From: Chrysomallon squamiferum
Lineage: Eukaryota; Mollusca; Gastropoda; Neomphalida; Peltospiridae
Direction: 5' to 3'
NCBI GenBank assembly: GCA_012295275.1
Contig: CM022670.1
Location: forward strand, 34,266,301 to 34,330,300
DNA length: 64,000 bases
In this document: positions 38,090 to 51,180 of the stretch, piece by piece
How the letters are laid out: each line of letters starts with the position of its first letter
Numbering within the stretch: the stretch's first letter is position 1
Program-made: the position numbers and the translations under genes
The notes under the pieces: generated by a model
Told to the model about the DNA's origin: nothing
Database searches by the model: none
What the model saw: the letters and a program-made list of their open reading frames with translations, nothing else

Positions 38090-38127
38090 TAACGTATCAG
38101 CTGAACGGACGGGATATCAAGAACTAA
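38090..38127 (+). CDS. Candidate terminal exon joined to 37817-37925
   Basis: Strong acceptor CTCTTTGTTGCAG. With the phase-1 carry-over base it reads ITYQLNGRDIKN and then TAA (38125-38127). The intron between the two exons is 164 bp and contains the 22-bp repeat. Two strong splice sites, matching phases and codon-like third bases support a real gene end, but a short frame could be chance. Confidence 0.42.
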
Positions 38128-41100
38128 CCCCCTGTTTTACATGGGCTGGATTCTGGGATCCTTGTTCGCTAATTCCTGAGGGGGAAATATTAATATGTCA
38201 GATTTTATTTATTATTCTGTCTATCTACTTGCCTACTTTCGTATCTGTCTGCTTGTCTCTCTATCTTGTTTTTCTATCTATTTACAGCTGATGTTATTGC
38301 TTGCCTTGTTTATGATATTTTTTACGTTTTATAGTAATCAGATGTTGCAACATTTACACTTTTACTTATTTTTGTACGTTATATACAACTAATTGTTAGA
38401 TTATTTGTTTTTATATCTAACAATAATTTTCAAAAATTAGTTGATGTGACCTGTTCATAGATACCCAGAGAAAGAACATTTTAAAATCAAGAAGATATGA
38501 AGAATAAGCTAGAGAAACCTAGTTTTGAACATCTTAAACATTTTTCATTTCCATCTATCAATATCGTAGATAAAAATCCAATCTACTCTTAATAGATAAA
38601 ACTTAATAAGGATAATCCCTTTGACTATTCATTGTATTGAAACGATACGTATATATATCTTTTGTTTTTCTTTAACAATAACCAAACAAATTTAATCTTT
38701 TGTTTCCTTGTTTCGCTTTAATCCCCAAATCGGAAAAAAGGTCAAAATCTTCTTTTCAATTAGAAAAATCGTGGACATAAAAACGTAATTCCAGTAGATG
38801 AACTGACGAGTCTTCAGTTTTTTGTACTAATGAATTGCTAATCCTTTTACTTTCATTATATTTGCATACATTAAGGCGGAATATCAAGACAGAACACAGA
38901 ATTAAACGCTCTGAAATAGAATAAAGAAAAGCACTTATGATACAGTTGAAGGGTGAGTGGGATATGTATTGTATTTCCCGTTCCAGATCCTGCTCACCTG
39001 ACAAGGTTTATTTTCACTGATATATAAAATTAATATCGGTTAATCATCTATTATCTTCACTGTATCTAATTTTAAAAAGCTTTAGACAAACACTAATGAC
39101 ATGTTTTCATCATTATTCACAATACATACGTACATAAATACATACATACATACATAAATACATATACATACATATATACACACATATATACATACGTTAA
39201 TATATATGTACATACATACATACATACACACATAAATACATACATGCGTTAATACATATGTACATACATACATACACACATAAATACATACATACGTTAA
39301 TACATATGTACATACATACACACCAACATACATACATACGTTAATACATATGTACATACATACACACATACATATATACGTTAATACATATGTACATATA
39401 TACACACATACATACATACATACATATATACATATCTGGGTGTGTTTGAACAACTGACCAGCGATCATGTGAAGGAAAGAGAAAAGTTGAGATTAATAAA
39501 AAAAATTATAATAATAAATTTAAAAAATCACGGAGTTCTGTTATTATTACATTCTGTATATAAATTATCACCATCATGATTACGATCATCGTCGTCATCA
39601 TCGTCATCATTATTATCATCATCATTTCATATACTGTGTCAAGAAAACTCGCACACTTCTGACAAATGAAGGAATGTGGCAAAAATAAGAGTGAAGTTTT
39701 AAAAGCCTGTTAAAACAAAATGTCAGTTAACAGACACAAACAATATGTACAATAGGTTGATGATCTAACACATACAGAGATATAGATACACATACGAAGA
39801 AGAAGATATGTTTATCTGTTTGTTTGAAAGAACCGAGGAATGGGAATAACAGACAGCGAAGGATGCATGGAAGAAAGGAAGAATAAATGAGAATGAAGGA
39901 AGAAATGAATAGAAGAAGAAAGGAATGACTCACTGAGCAATGAATAGACATAGATTTGAGTTCGTACTGAAATACATTTAACATTAACATTTGATGTGAT
40001 ATAATTATGTCTAGTGCACGAACCAAATACTTGACACTTTGAAAATGAGTTTTTTTAAATGAAATCCCCGTCAAAACGTCAACCTCGCAATCTCGACAAG
40101 ACTGAGTACTTCGTAACCGGCTCAATTCTGAACAGTTCATACACTGACGCAGTTCGCGCAATCTTTGATCAGATCAAAAACTCGGATGAGTTCTTCAAAT
40201 TTCACGCCCGGAAAACTGTTATTTTTTGACAGATGTTATAAATAAAAAGCGATGTTCCGGCCTCGATTCTTCTCATCACCTGGTGTTCACTGCTCGCTGG
40301 ACAGGTGTATCGCGGCAGGACGCTGGTTTCAGAGCTGATTTCCTTGCGAGAAATAAAGAAAGTGGTTATTTTAAAAACCCCTTGCGCGAGATTACGTCAA
40401 TATTTCGGTCGGGTTCTGTTCCGCTATTTGCTGGTTTATCATTTCGGTCGAGTGTTTTAACACAGCGTGGTGTTTCCACTTGTAAATGTGTCGTGATAAC
40501 ACGTAACATAAAGTGAGAATGGAAATGGAAAAAAAGGTCACGGAGTTCAAGGTCAAATTAAATTAATACTTTTTGTATGTGTGTCTGTATGCATGTGGAT
40601 GTCTGTTTGGGGGTATATATTTCTTTTTACCTCTCTCAATCTTTCTCTCGTTTTTCGGTATATTTTTAATGTAGTTTTCTCTCTCTCTGTTCCGCTATTT
40701 TCTTCATTTTATCCATGTGTCGCTCTTTCCATATTTCTGTCACTCTTTCCCTTATTTTCTTTCTTTTTTCTTTTCTTAATTTATTGGACCTTGACTATCG
40801 GTTCTTCGATCCATCTAAAATGGAAACAAAATCAGACGGTCTGTACATTCAGTCGTTATTTAATTTAGTTATTTCGTACCCAAACACTTAACAAACGCAC
40901 CGTTTAGATAATAAAATATTTCACTCATCCCGTGGCTTTTGATCATGCAAAGGTGCCATGATTTGTAAAACAAAAACGATGAAATCATTTTAACTTTAAC
41001 CTTATTCCGTACTTATTTACAGATAGAATCTTCTTTCGTTGTTCTTTTCAAATTGGTGTTCATAAACATATAACAAGGCTAAGAATAGTAAAATAGGATA

Positions 41101-43620
41101 TCTTGATACTGTTAATAAAAAAAAAAAAAAAAACGAATTTGAGAGAATCTTGGCGAAACTGTCAAGAGACTGAGTGGGTTATGTTTAATTAGTTAATTAT
41201 ATTTCGTGCGAATCATTACCCGTAATAAGTCTAATCTAAAATTTCAGTGGCATTAATAAGCCAAATGATATCTGGTAGGAGGTCTTTCCGAGAGGTGTGG
41301 ACGTAATTATAGAGAAGACATAAATAAAAACGTCGGAAGTTAACTCAGAATATATTTTTACATTGTATGGCATTTCACAACGTGATAAAACGTGACTTTT
41401 TGTACAGACGGTAATAGTTTTTAACAAAATTTTTGTAAAATAAACTATGTTAATTTTGACAGAAAGACCAGAAAGAACAACAACAAAGAAGATCGATAAC
41501 TACGATAGCAGCAACAGCATACAAAAAAAAAAAAAAAAAAAAAATTGATTAGACACCTCATGTTGGGAAAGTAATTTCATCTAATATAATATAATGTGAA
41601 ATGTTTAAAAATACGTGAAAACCTGTCAGCTGTTCTTATCATTCACCTCTTTCAGTTTCAGTCAGATAATAATGATGTAATGGGACGTTTTTGTTGAATA
41701 TTTCTATATTTTAAAATGCATGTATAATGTTATTTGCAAGAGTAATACTGTATAATAGTTAACTGGTTATGTTTTGAATGAGTATGTGCATCTCTGATAA
41801 CTTGGTTAGCGGATTATAGGTGAAAATAAGACATTACTATAATGATCATTTCTAAGATAGTGATGTTTCCCCTCTATTTATTTCAGCGTGATCTTGACAT
41901 TTATTACATGACATTACTTACTTGAAATTTAAAACACAAAAATATATATCCTTTTTTTCTTTCTTTCTTTCATATTTACAAAAGAACACGTTAAATATAT
42001 TACAAATATCAAAACGGAGGACAAATAAATAACTAAAGCCTTCTTTCACTGAAGTACTTAATAATTACATAAAATGTAAATACTAGTACATATCATATAT
42101 AATTCATAACTACTATTTAGATTTCGGGAGCATCAAACCGTGTGAACACACACACACACACGCACTCACACACACACACATACACACACATACAGACTCG
42201 TGACATTTTTCATTATTAATACTGGTGTATTTGTTTTACGTCAGAAACTTCTTCCTTCCTTTACCATCACCTTCCTTCGAATTCATTTTAAAAAAAACAC
42301 ACACAAAAAACCCACCACACAATAAAATCGTTACTTAAAGACATCAGCGACTAAGTGCATTACACTTAACTTTCGCTCCCAGCCACCCATGTTCTTGTCT
42401 GGCAATAACGTCTGAGTGCTCGAATACAAGACCAAACATCCTGCTGAAATTCGATTACAAACACACACTTCATTATTTGTTACGTTGTTCCAGTGATCTT
42501 AATTCTTAAGTGATGTCAGCCGAATGTTAACGTTTAGTCGACTGAACGAGTGATTCAGTTCCAGTCTAAGATAACGTTTTTATGTGGTGCTGAATCTGGT
42601 GTTTTTATGTGACCTTCCAGTTCTTTTTCTTCTTCTAAAAATTATTATAAATAGTAGTAGTAGTAGTGATGATGGTATTAGTAGCAGTAATAGTATTTGT
42701 ATTAATTTATTTTAAATATTATTTTACAATTATTATTATTATTATTATTGCATCTTTTTCTTTATCATCTTCTACTACAAATACTAATATCACAACAAGT
42801 AGTAAAATACCAACAATAACAACAATTACTATTACTACTACTACTTCTACCATTATCACTAGCACTACTATAACTACTATTACTGCTACAACTGCTAATA
42901 ATAATGTATTATATGTATCTGGGCTCTCATTAAATTCCTCACATTTCCGATCGTTTTGATTATTTTCGTCAACGTCTTCAGTTATGAACTGAATTGACTT
43001 CAGAATTCAAACTATCCTCAAATCCTTCTAATTCAGTTTGGCTCAAATATAAAGTCTTGATATAATGCTATGTATTACGCTGTTTTATTTGGGAAATAAA
43101 CAGAAACTAATTAATTTTCGTACGCGCAAGTTTTATGAATAAGGATCCTTTCTTGATAGACGTCATTTACATATCTGTCAGAAGCCTTGAATTATTATAA
43201 ACACATTCACAGATTTCAAAAACAATCATCTTTTCGTTTGATTTATAACTGTGCCGTTTTATCTGTACAAACATTTCCTTTTAAAAATTACCCAAATAAA
43301 CTCTAAAATCTGTAGAAAATTGCAAGTTAAAAAAAAAATAATAGTAAATTATAACAGCGGGGAAACAAAACTCGCTTTAAACAAAGATAATAAAAATTTA
43401 CGTCAACGCTTAATGTTACGAGCGTGCACAATTTACGTTCGACTGGGGTTCATCTAAGTTGTTGGTACAATTTATTTATTTTTCAGATTTAATCGTCATT
43501 GGTGGATTGTTTCATTTGTTTTGCTCAGTCGAACTGATTTCATCAGCAGCTTACACAGGGGAGTTGTATATCGGACGTTCATCTTCTGCATCTGCGTTGA
43601 GCTCGCTGGTCGCCAGTGGT
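38128..43620. other. Non-coding stretch, no gene recognised
   Basis: AT-rich DNA with an ATAC-type array at 39119-39430. A GC-richer patch at 40070-40520 includes a 96-aa plus-strand ORF (40226-40516) without family features. Poly(A) runs lie near 41120 and 41520, and trinucleotide repeats at 42655-42900. Confidence 0.5.
39119..39430. repeat. Higher-order ATAC-type array
   Basis: ATAC/ACAC units organised in larger blocks of about 50 bp that each contain ACGTTAATACATATGTACAT. Confidence 0.88.
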
Positions 43621-43800
43621 CGTATAAAAAGACTATCCATATTGGAATAATGCGCTCATTTCTCTGATTCCCCTATATTGGCAATAAAGCCACAGAATGT
43701 ACATCATCAGTTGACAGTAATAAATTCTGCTACGTGCAACGTATTAGCTCCGCAGTAAATCTTACAAAATTGGTCATTACTTCCGGTCAGTGGCCAATCA
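43621..43800 (+). promoter_or_regulatory. Promoter-like cluster: TATA, CArG, ETS and CCAAT motifs
   Basis: TATAAAAA at 43623-43630, a nine-base near-CArG CCATATTGG at 43637-43645, a perfect CArG box CCTATATTGG at 43672-43681, an ETS-type ACTTCCGG at 43779-43786 and CCAAT at 43794-43798 within 180 bp of unusually GC-rich, non-repetitive DNA. CArG boxes bind SRF, which often works with ETS factors. No gene start is evident, so function is inferred. Confidence 0.3.
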
Positions 43801-43959
43801 GTTCTGTGGACAGTTCCGGTTTTAGTGTGACCAGCAAAAAAAAAAAATCCCATAATTGTTAATACGACGTGCGATTTTGTTTTTTTTCAAAATCTATTAT
43901 TATTATTTTATTCTATTTTATTCTATTATATTATTTTATTTTATTTATTTATTTGCTAT

Positions 43960-43963
<4 letters not shown>

Positions 43964-44007
<44 letters not shown>
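43964..44007. repeat. (TA)n microsatellite next to the 39-bp satellite
   Basis: About 22 TA units, directly abutting the first satellite copy. Confidence 0.95.
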
Positions 44008-44010
<3 letters not shown>

Positions 44011-44740
44011 AGCTTACTAAACACTATCTCGTACACTAAGATACATCACAATTTACTAAATACTAACATACATCACAATTTACTAAATACTAACATACAT
44101 CACAGCTTTCTAAGCACCATCTCGAACACTGAGATATATCACAATTTACTAAACACTATCTCGTACACTAAGATACATCACAGCTTACTAAACACCATCT
44201 CGTACACTAAGATACATCACAGCTTACTAAACACTATCTCGTACACTAAGATACATCACAGCTTACTAAACACTATCCGTACACTAAGATACATCACAGC
44301 TTACTAAACACTATCTCGTACACTAAGATACATCACAGCTTACTAAACACTGTCTCGTACACTAAGATACATCACAGCTTACTGAACACTATCCCGTACA
44401 CTAAGATACATCACAGCTTACTAAACACTATCTCCTATACTAAGATACATCACAGCTTACTAAACACAATCTCCTATACTAAGCTTACTAAACATATCTC
44501 CTATATAAGATACATCACAGCTTACTAAACACTATCTCCTATACTAAGATACATCACAGCTTACTAAACACTATCTCCTATACTAAGATACATCACAGCT
44601 TACTAAACACTATCTCCTATACTAAGATACATCACAGCTTACTAAACACTATCTCCTATACTAAGATACATCACAGCTTACTAAACACAATCTCCTAGAC
44701 TAAGATACATCACAGCTTACTAAACACTATCTCGTACACA
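44008..44740. repeat. 39-bp satellite array, about 19 copies
   Basis: The unit starts CACAGCTTACTAAACACTAT and ends ACTAAGATACAT. Two subtypes occur in blocks: CTCGTACAC in the left part and CTCCTATAC from about 44430 to 44690. Degenerate copies trail to about 44950. It is abutted on the left by (TA)n at 43964-44007. Confidence 0.9.
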
Positions 44741-44979
44741 TTATAGCTCAATAAACACTATCTCGTATACTAACAGATATCACTCTTTTCCAGGTGCTAT
44801 CTCATACACTGCTAGACATCATGGCTTACTAAGCACCTCCTATCTCGTACACTAAGAGATATCATAGTTCACCAATATATTATGCTATTTAATATACTCG
44901 GCTTCGTAAACACTATTTTATACACTAAGACTCGACACAGTTTGCTAACTCAGTCTGAAACACCAACAGACATAACATC

Positions 44980-45294
44980 TTACAGGACCACGACAAGTTT
45001 TAAAATGTGAAAATTGCCATCAAATAAAAAAATAAATTTATCTGTTCTTTGCATGGCAGATCCACTCCTGAGTCCTGTGAATTGCTCAAGAATTGTGTTC
45101 AAACACGAAGCCCTCTTGTTACCGTTGGCATTTCCTTTGATACCGCGCATTTTACCAGGTTTGGAAAGACAGAAGTATTTCGCTTCCACGGCTTCTGGGT
45201 ACGTGGCGTAATCAGAAGAGTCATTCCAGTGCACGTTTAATAATTCATAAAGGCCTTTGGCTGTTGCTAACTTAACCTTGATACTGTTAGACAT
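44980..45294 (-). CDS. Unidentified 104-aa ORF, possible exon
   Basis: An ATG-to-TAA frame in the only protein-like stretch of this region. Base composition at third codon positions is more balanced than the surrounding AT-rich DNA. A possible acceptor (TCTAACAG, ending 45284) and donor (CCT|GTAAGA, at 44983) would make it an internal exon. The segment GKMRGIKGNAN followed five residues later by SCLNTIL recalls the catalytic-Cys box of CYLD-type ubiquitin hydrolases (KGIQG...NSCYLD), but with an insertion and changed residues. No other part of such a domain is seen nearby, and the satellite starts just to the left. It could be a decayed gene piece or chance. Confidence 0.3.
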   Translation of the reverse strand: MSNSIKVKLATAKGLYELLNVHWNDSSDYATYPEAVEAKYFCLSKPGKMRGIKGNANGNKRASCLNTILEQFTGLRSGSAMQRTDKFIFLFDGNFHILKLVVVL

Positions 45295-46578
45295 TAATAC
45301 TTATTCAGTGATATCAAAAAATTACGTCCGGAGACAAAACAAGCAACATGGTGGCGTTTTATTAATAGCATCAATAAAGCTAATATTCGAAATTAAAAGT
45401 ATAAATCATGACGACATCGTTAATTCAGGATAAATTAGATATCAGAGTTGAAAGCAAGAAAATGTTTACTGTAAAAGTAAGGATCATGAAGAAATCGGAT
45501 TTCGTTAAAAGAAAGGTCTTAATAATGAAATCAAATTTCTATACAAAAAAAAAAAAAAAAAAAAAGGTTTCAGAAGAAAAATACAGATTGTAAAGTACAA
45601 GGAAATATAAAAAAGAAGATCTGACATAAAATAAAACTTGAACTGACACGAGTGTAACTATTTATAAATGTGTAAAGTCATGCGATGTATTCTTTTAAAG
45701 AAGTCTTTCAGAGTTTTTTTTTTTTTCTTTGTTTCTGTTCTCTGACAAGAATAATTTTTAAAAAGCGATTAGATTTCATATGTCAGGTTTTCTACGATTG
45801 AAATTACTTCTGATTTAACATGAAGATTAATTCTTCAACAATTAATACTTTTAAAATAGTGTAAACTTTGTAGTAGATAAATAATCTGTATAAAATTCCC
45901 AAAGAACACTGTGTCATTTTCAACATATTTCATTTTGGATTAGCCTATTATTAAAGGATGCCCAAGACCATAAAGATTGCAACCTACTTTTTCTTTTTTA
46001 TATACATTTATCAGGAAATTATTTTGTTCTTTATAATGTTTCATAGTCAGGACCAAAGGGTTTATTACCAAGATCCGCATCTCTCTTAGTTGGACATTTA
46101 TCAGGAAATTATTTGCAATATTTCATATTGAAAATGAATCTTTTATAGTCACTACCATGAAAGACATTTTTGTGTCCAATTCTAGAACCTTTCTTAATAA
46201 GCACTTTCAGAATATCATTTTTCTTAATGCTAACCACTTCAAAACGTTCCAAGAACACATGCCGAGCAAAGTTTCCAAACATCAATACCCAGAGAATTAT
46301 TTTAGATGACAAACGCAGAGCTTTAAAACTGATCTGTAGTTTAGCCTTGAGCGCAGTTTATTATCAGTAAAAGAAGACGTGAATGAAAGCTGCAATATAA
46401 AACTGGAGTACGAGCGCTGACTGACTGCATGTTCCCTGAATGCTGAGCAATAAAAGTGAAAATTTCTGTAGTAGCCAATCGTCATCTGTAAAATACATTG
46501 CTGTTTTATTTCATAGCTTTAATCTCTGTATTTCTCTATCCTTCCATCCGTGCGACTATCTGTTCAGTCATCTATTTG

Positions 46579-46649
<71 letters not shown>

Positions 46650-47077
46650 TCGTTTCTCTGTCCGTCCAACCATCCATCCATCCATTCATTCACTACTCCT
46701 CTATGTCGCCGATCAAACATCGTTACCTGCTGTTTTCTTTCATCAATTCACTGACTGTAGAAGATTTTTTGCTGACAATCTATAACAGTCGCCGTGGATG
46801 TGGGCGGATCGAATATTCTCTCTCTCGTATCATCATAAAACAAGACACGTACCAGTAATAATAATTTATATTAAAAATATTGTGAGATTCATTAAATATA
46901 CAATGATCGCATTCATTCGTTCTGAATGTCTATGTCATTACTTTTTAAATGTTTACTTGGGATTTTAGGGCGAGGTTATTATTTTTTATTATTTGTTGTT
47001 TTTTTATTGTTGTTATTGTTCTTGTTTGTTGTTTGTTTATTTTTTCGGTTGTCGGATTTTTTATTTATTTTATTTTA

Positions 47078-47110
<33 letters not shown>

Positions 47111-47621
47111 GCATTATCTTCGTATATACATTTTTCTAACCTTTGAATCCCTAACTATATTTATTTCTTCTTTTTATTTTTTTTTTTTTTTTTTTCAAAT
47201 TTTTTTTTTTTCCACAATTCTACCATCTCGTCATTTTTCACAGATGTATCAGCTCGGCTCTTTAATATATTTTTTTCCATTACCGTAATAACCGCATTAA
47301 AGACACTTTGATGTACAATTAAGCAAAAATCTCAATGAGATAAACACCGGACAAAACACGTTCCAAACGTGCAGCGTCGGGCGCAAATGTGGTTACAACA
47401 GAGATGAATTTCTGATTCAATCATCCATGTCAGTTAACTACACGTCGGTACTTCTCAGTTTTCTGCGTTAGCATCTTTGCCCATCACTTCCTCGTGTCTT
47501 AGCGTATCGTCTTATAAAGTGCAGAAGGACATCGACAAGTCCTATTGATTTGTTTTTAGTTATAACCGTTTGATGAAAGTCATTCATCTTATGCTAAGTG
47601 ATTCGTCTCTCTGCCTTTTAG
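45295..47621. other. Non-coding stretch, no gene recognised
   Basis: AT-rich sequence with a short (CT)n, a T-rich block (46960-47280) and no supported coding region. Confidence 0.5.
46580..46643. repeat. (CT)n microsatellite, 64 bp
   Basis: CT tract with one TTT interruption. Confidence 0.96.
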
Positions 47622-47723
47622 GGTGTTGGACAAGCATGCAGAAAGTCGATAAACGTGAATGAAAACTCCTCAGCGAAAACGAAACTGAACTTCGAGACTC
47701 CAAGCGTATCATTGATCGACTAG
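47622..47723 (+). CDS. Possible terminal exon, 33 residues plus stop
   Basis: Follows a very good acceptor, CTCTCTGCCTTTTAG. The phase-0 frame is open to TAG at 47721-47723 and codes a polar tail ending TPSVSLID. Third codon positions favour G/C. No partner exon was identified, so it remains a candidate only. Confidence 0.28.
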   Translation, partial: GVGQACRKSINVNENSSAKTKLNFETPSVSLID

Positions 47724-47849
47724 ATTAATGATAGCAGTTACTGTGATAGGTGCGGTAAAAACTGAAACTAAAGTGTATGCATGAGAAGATGCTGGTACAT
47801 TTGTAGTAACAGCCGTAGCATCATCATTTGGAGTAATAGTAATAATTTT

Positions 47850-47851
47850 AA

Positions 47852-47888
<37 letters not shown>

Positions 47889-48102
47889 TGTAATAGTAGC
47901 AGTAGTAGTGCTAGTAGCAGCAGTAATTGGTGTTCTTCTTCTAGCAAACTACAAATTGCCTTCATTATAATTACTACTTTCAGCATTATTATTGCTATTA
48001 TTAATGTTGTTATTGCAGAAGAAGAAGATATGGTAAACAAACTACACATTTTCATCTTAATCATCGTTTTAAACAACGTTATTATTATTATTATTGTTGT
48101 TG

Positions 48103-48137
<35 letters not shown>

Positions 48138-48240
48138 GTTATTATTATTTTTTGTTTGTTTTGTTGGTGGTGTTGGTGATGGTGGTGTTGCTGTTGTTGA
48201 TGGTGGTGTTGCTGTTGTTGATGTTGCTGTTGCTGCTGGC
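47850..48240. repeat. Trinucleotide arrays (GTA)n, (TTA)n, (GTT/GGT)n
   Basis: (GTA)n at 47850-47915, (TTA)n at 48079-48150, then two copies of GATGGTGGTGTTGCTGTTGT at 48178-48222. Confidence 0.9.
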
Positions 48241-48671
48241 AAACTTTTTATAAAAAAAAAAAAACAACAACGTTTTACTTATTAATCTTCAAACTTGGCA
48301 CGTCTTACTTAACTTATTGACTGCAAACTATTTATTAAAATTTACAAATGTTAAAGTCTTCAGCATTTTAACCCTGAAAGCAGTGTATTGATTATTGTTT
48401 TTTTCTATAACGTAACAATTGAATTACACCAGCTTCTCGAGGAAACCTGGCGCAGAAAGACAGACAGACAGACAGAATGACTGACAGTTAGATAAAGATT
48501 TATGGGCAAGCAGACAATTCCTTGCACGTATAGAAATACTTTACAAACAAAACAAACAAGCACAAACAAAAAAAAGGAAATAAATTAATTCATTAAAATG
48601 AGATAAGAATTATCACATTCTTTTCTTTTCCTTTTTATTTCTTACTTTCTTTCTTTTCTTTCTTTCTTTCT

Positions 48672-48702
<31 letters not shown>

Positions 48703-49482
48703 TTATTATTATCATACCTATCACTATTAATACGACAACTGTTAGTACTACTACTATCACTATTGCTACTACCACTACTACGAGTACTAATTCTATTAGT
48801 ACGAATGTTACTACTACTACAGTATATATATTACATTTGTGTGTAAAATAAAAAATCTCAAAAACTTAAAAACTTCTTATTTTTAACTGAAGTGTTTCTT
48901 TGCTGGTATACACCAACAGCATATATATACATATAAAGCCCAGTTTTTTATTACCTTGACTTTTTCTGTCCAATAATACCTGAGCCCCCTGTGGGGCCAG
49001 TACACAATCTATGCTGTCATATTGAAGCAATGCACTAATTACACACATAATCATCAGGTCTTGTCAGGTTCTCTCTGTGTGAACGAACTCGCAACATGAC
49101 TGTAACAGCTGCGGGGCCGCGAACTCGCAACATTTCGGTTCCTGGTCCAAGGTTAAAAAAACTGCGTAATCACGGCCACTAATTTCAATGTTACTTTCCT
49201 TTTTTTTTCTTTTTTTTTTTTTTACAAACTGCCATTTCTGTGTACGAAATAATACGACCAAAAAAACCCAGACTTGTTGAAGATTGTAATATTTTGTTGT
49301 TATCCTTTATTATCAGCAAACGTTGGTTGTCATTAAAAAAACAAATCCATGCGGGTTGATGGACTTTATTATTTTAATATAATCTGCTGTTATTAACAGG
49401 TATTGGTTGTCTGAAATAAAACAGCAACATGGAAGCATACAAAATGTGTTTAACTCATTTGTGAAGATTGTCTTTAAATATG

Positions 49483-49521
<39 letters not shown>

Positions 49522-51139
49522 ACACACCTATATTCTGCATGTATATATAATAATAACACGTAAATAAAGACGATTGATTACCTTGATAGGAGACGACCTC
49601 GAATTCGGTTAAGAACATCCTTCAAGCTATGGATCATCGTAAACTGAAGACGTAAGGATATAATCAGCAAGTGTTTACTGAGAAAATATTGAAATGTGGT
49701 CAGCACGTGGCTAGAAAAGGTCACCACAGTCTGATGGGTGCACACATTCTGGCCTTTAAATAAGACGTATGTACACGTTCATCTGGCAGTGTCTTGCATA
49801 ACGTTCTTGAAATAAGGTTACAGAAATATTATGTACATGTGTTAAATGCATAGAAATGTGCAGAAAGATCTGTATCTTCGATGATTTAGTGTTAATGTAG
49901 GTGTTTGTTGTTACAGAATGCCATGTTGATGTGAAACTACAGTGTATATTATGTTTCTAACCTTATCAGAATCGAATTAAGGATTCATATTTCATTATTA
50001 AAATACGTTTTATTACGCAAGCTGTTAATTTTATTCCATGAAGTAAATTTGAAAACGTGTTCCAATAAATATACATAACTGAACCCATTCTCTCTCTCTC
50101 CCCACTGAAATAACTGTTAACAGTTATAATATATATAACATAGAGCAGTTTAAAAAATAGAAAACGTTAATAAACTAATTTAGTCAATTTTAGCTGTGGT
50201 AGGAAGTTGGCGAAATTATGCAATCATTCGAAAATAGCTCAATGATTAACTTTCCTGTAAAAGGCATTCCGTTAGGGAATTGGTAACCCCATTCCGAAGT
50301 AAGATCATTCAACTAGGGCTGCAGCGCACAGATTTAAAACATTACACGTGTTAATAATGTTCACTTATCCACACTAATTAGTCAGTTTATGAAACACACT
50401 GAAATAACAGATAACAGATTCAGTTCTAGACATAAATGATGAAACGACAAAAGGAATCACCAACCGTCTTCGAGTGATTTTTTTAAATTTCTTTCTGCAG
50501 ACAGTTTCGAATCTCCTTTGCGATTAAATATAATTTATGTATTTAATATTAAAACTGTTGATTTCTCTAGTTTATACAGAGCCTACGTCATGAAGAGACA
50601 CGGCAAACCATTTTTTTTTTTTTATTTTTTATTTTTTATACTTTATGCTTCTTCACTGAGAGAAAATTGTGAGCGACAGCAGACAGAGAAGACAGACAAG
50701 GACTAATAGCTGACATCTGGTTTTCTTAATTATATGTCTTAATTTTTAATTATACCTACTGATAGACTCCCATCAGAACATCTGCTTGGTGAGCTTATTC
50801 GTGCCTCCTACGCTTCAGATATTTACATAGTAAACTCAATTAAAAACACCCACAACGTACAGCTAGAATCAAAAGACAAACACATTTTCTTTTGCACCTT
50901 CCTTGTAATAACAGTTATCATTATAAATACTAGGCTCGTCTGAATGTGTTTTATTTTCCTCTTTCTTCTTTTCTTCTTCTTCTTCTTCTTTTGTTTCCTT
51001 AATTCTGTTCATGAATGTAATTTATGTGCACGTTGGAGAGAGGAACAGAAAAAAAAGAGCCTGAAAGAGAGAGACTTATATAATAGTTGAAAAACAATAT
51101 TTTAGTGCACATACATCATTATTCGATCATTAACACACA

Positions 51140-51180
<41 letters not shown>

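Noticed and set aside
40226-40516. 96-codon plus-strand ORF
   Set aside because: No domain, uneven composition and no splice or promoter context. Kept only as a GC-richer patch.
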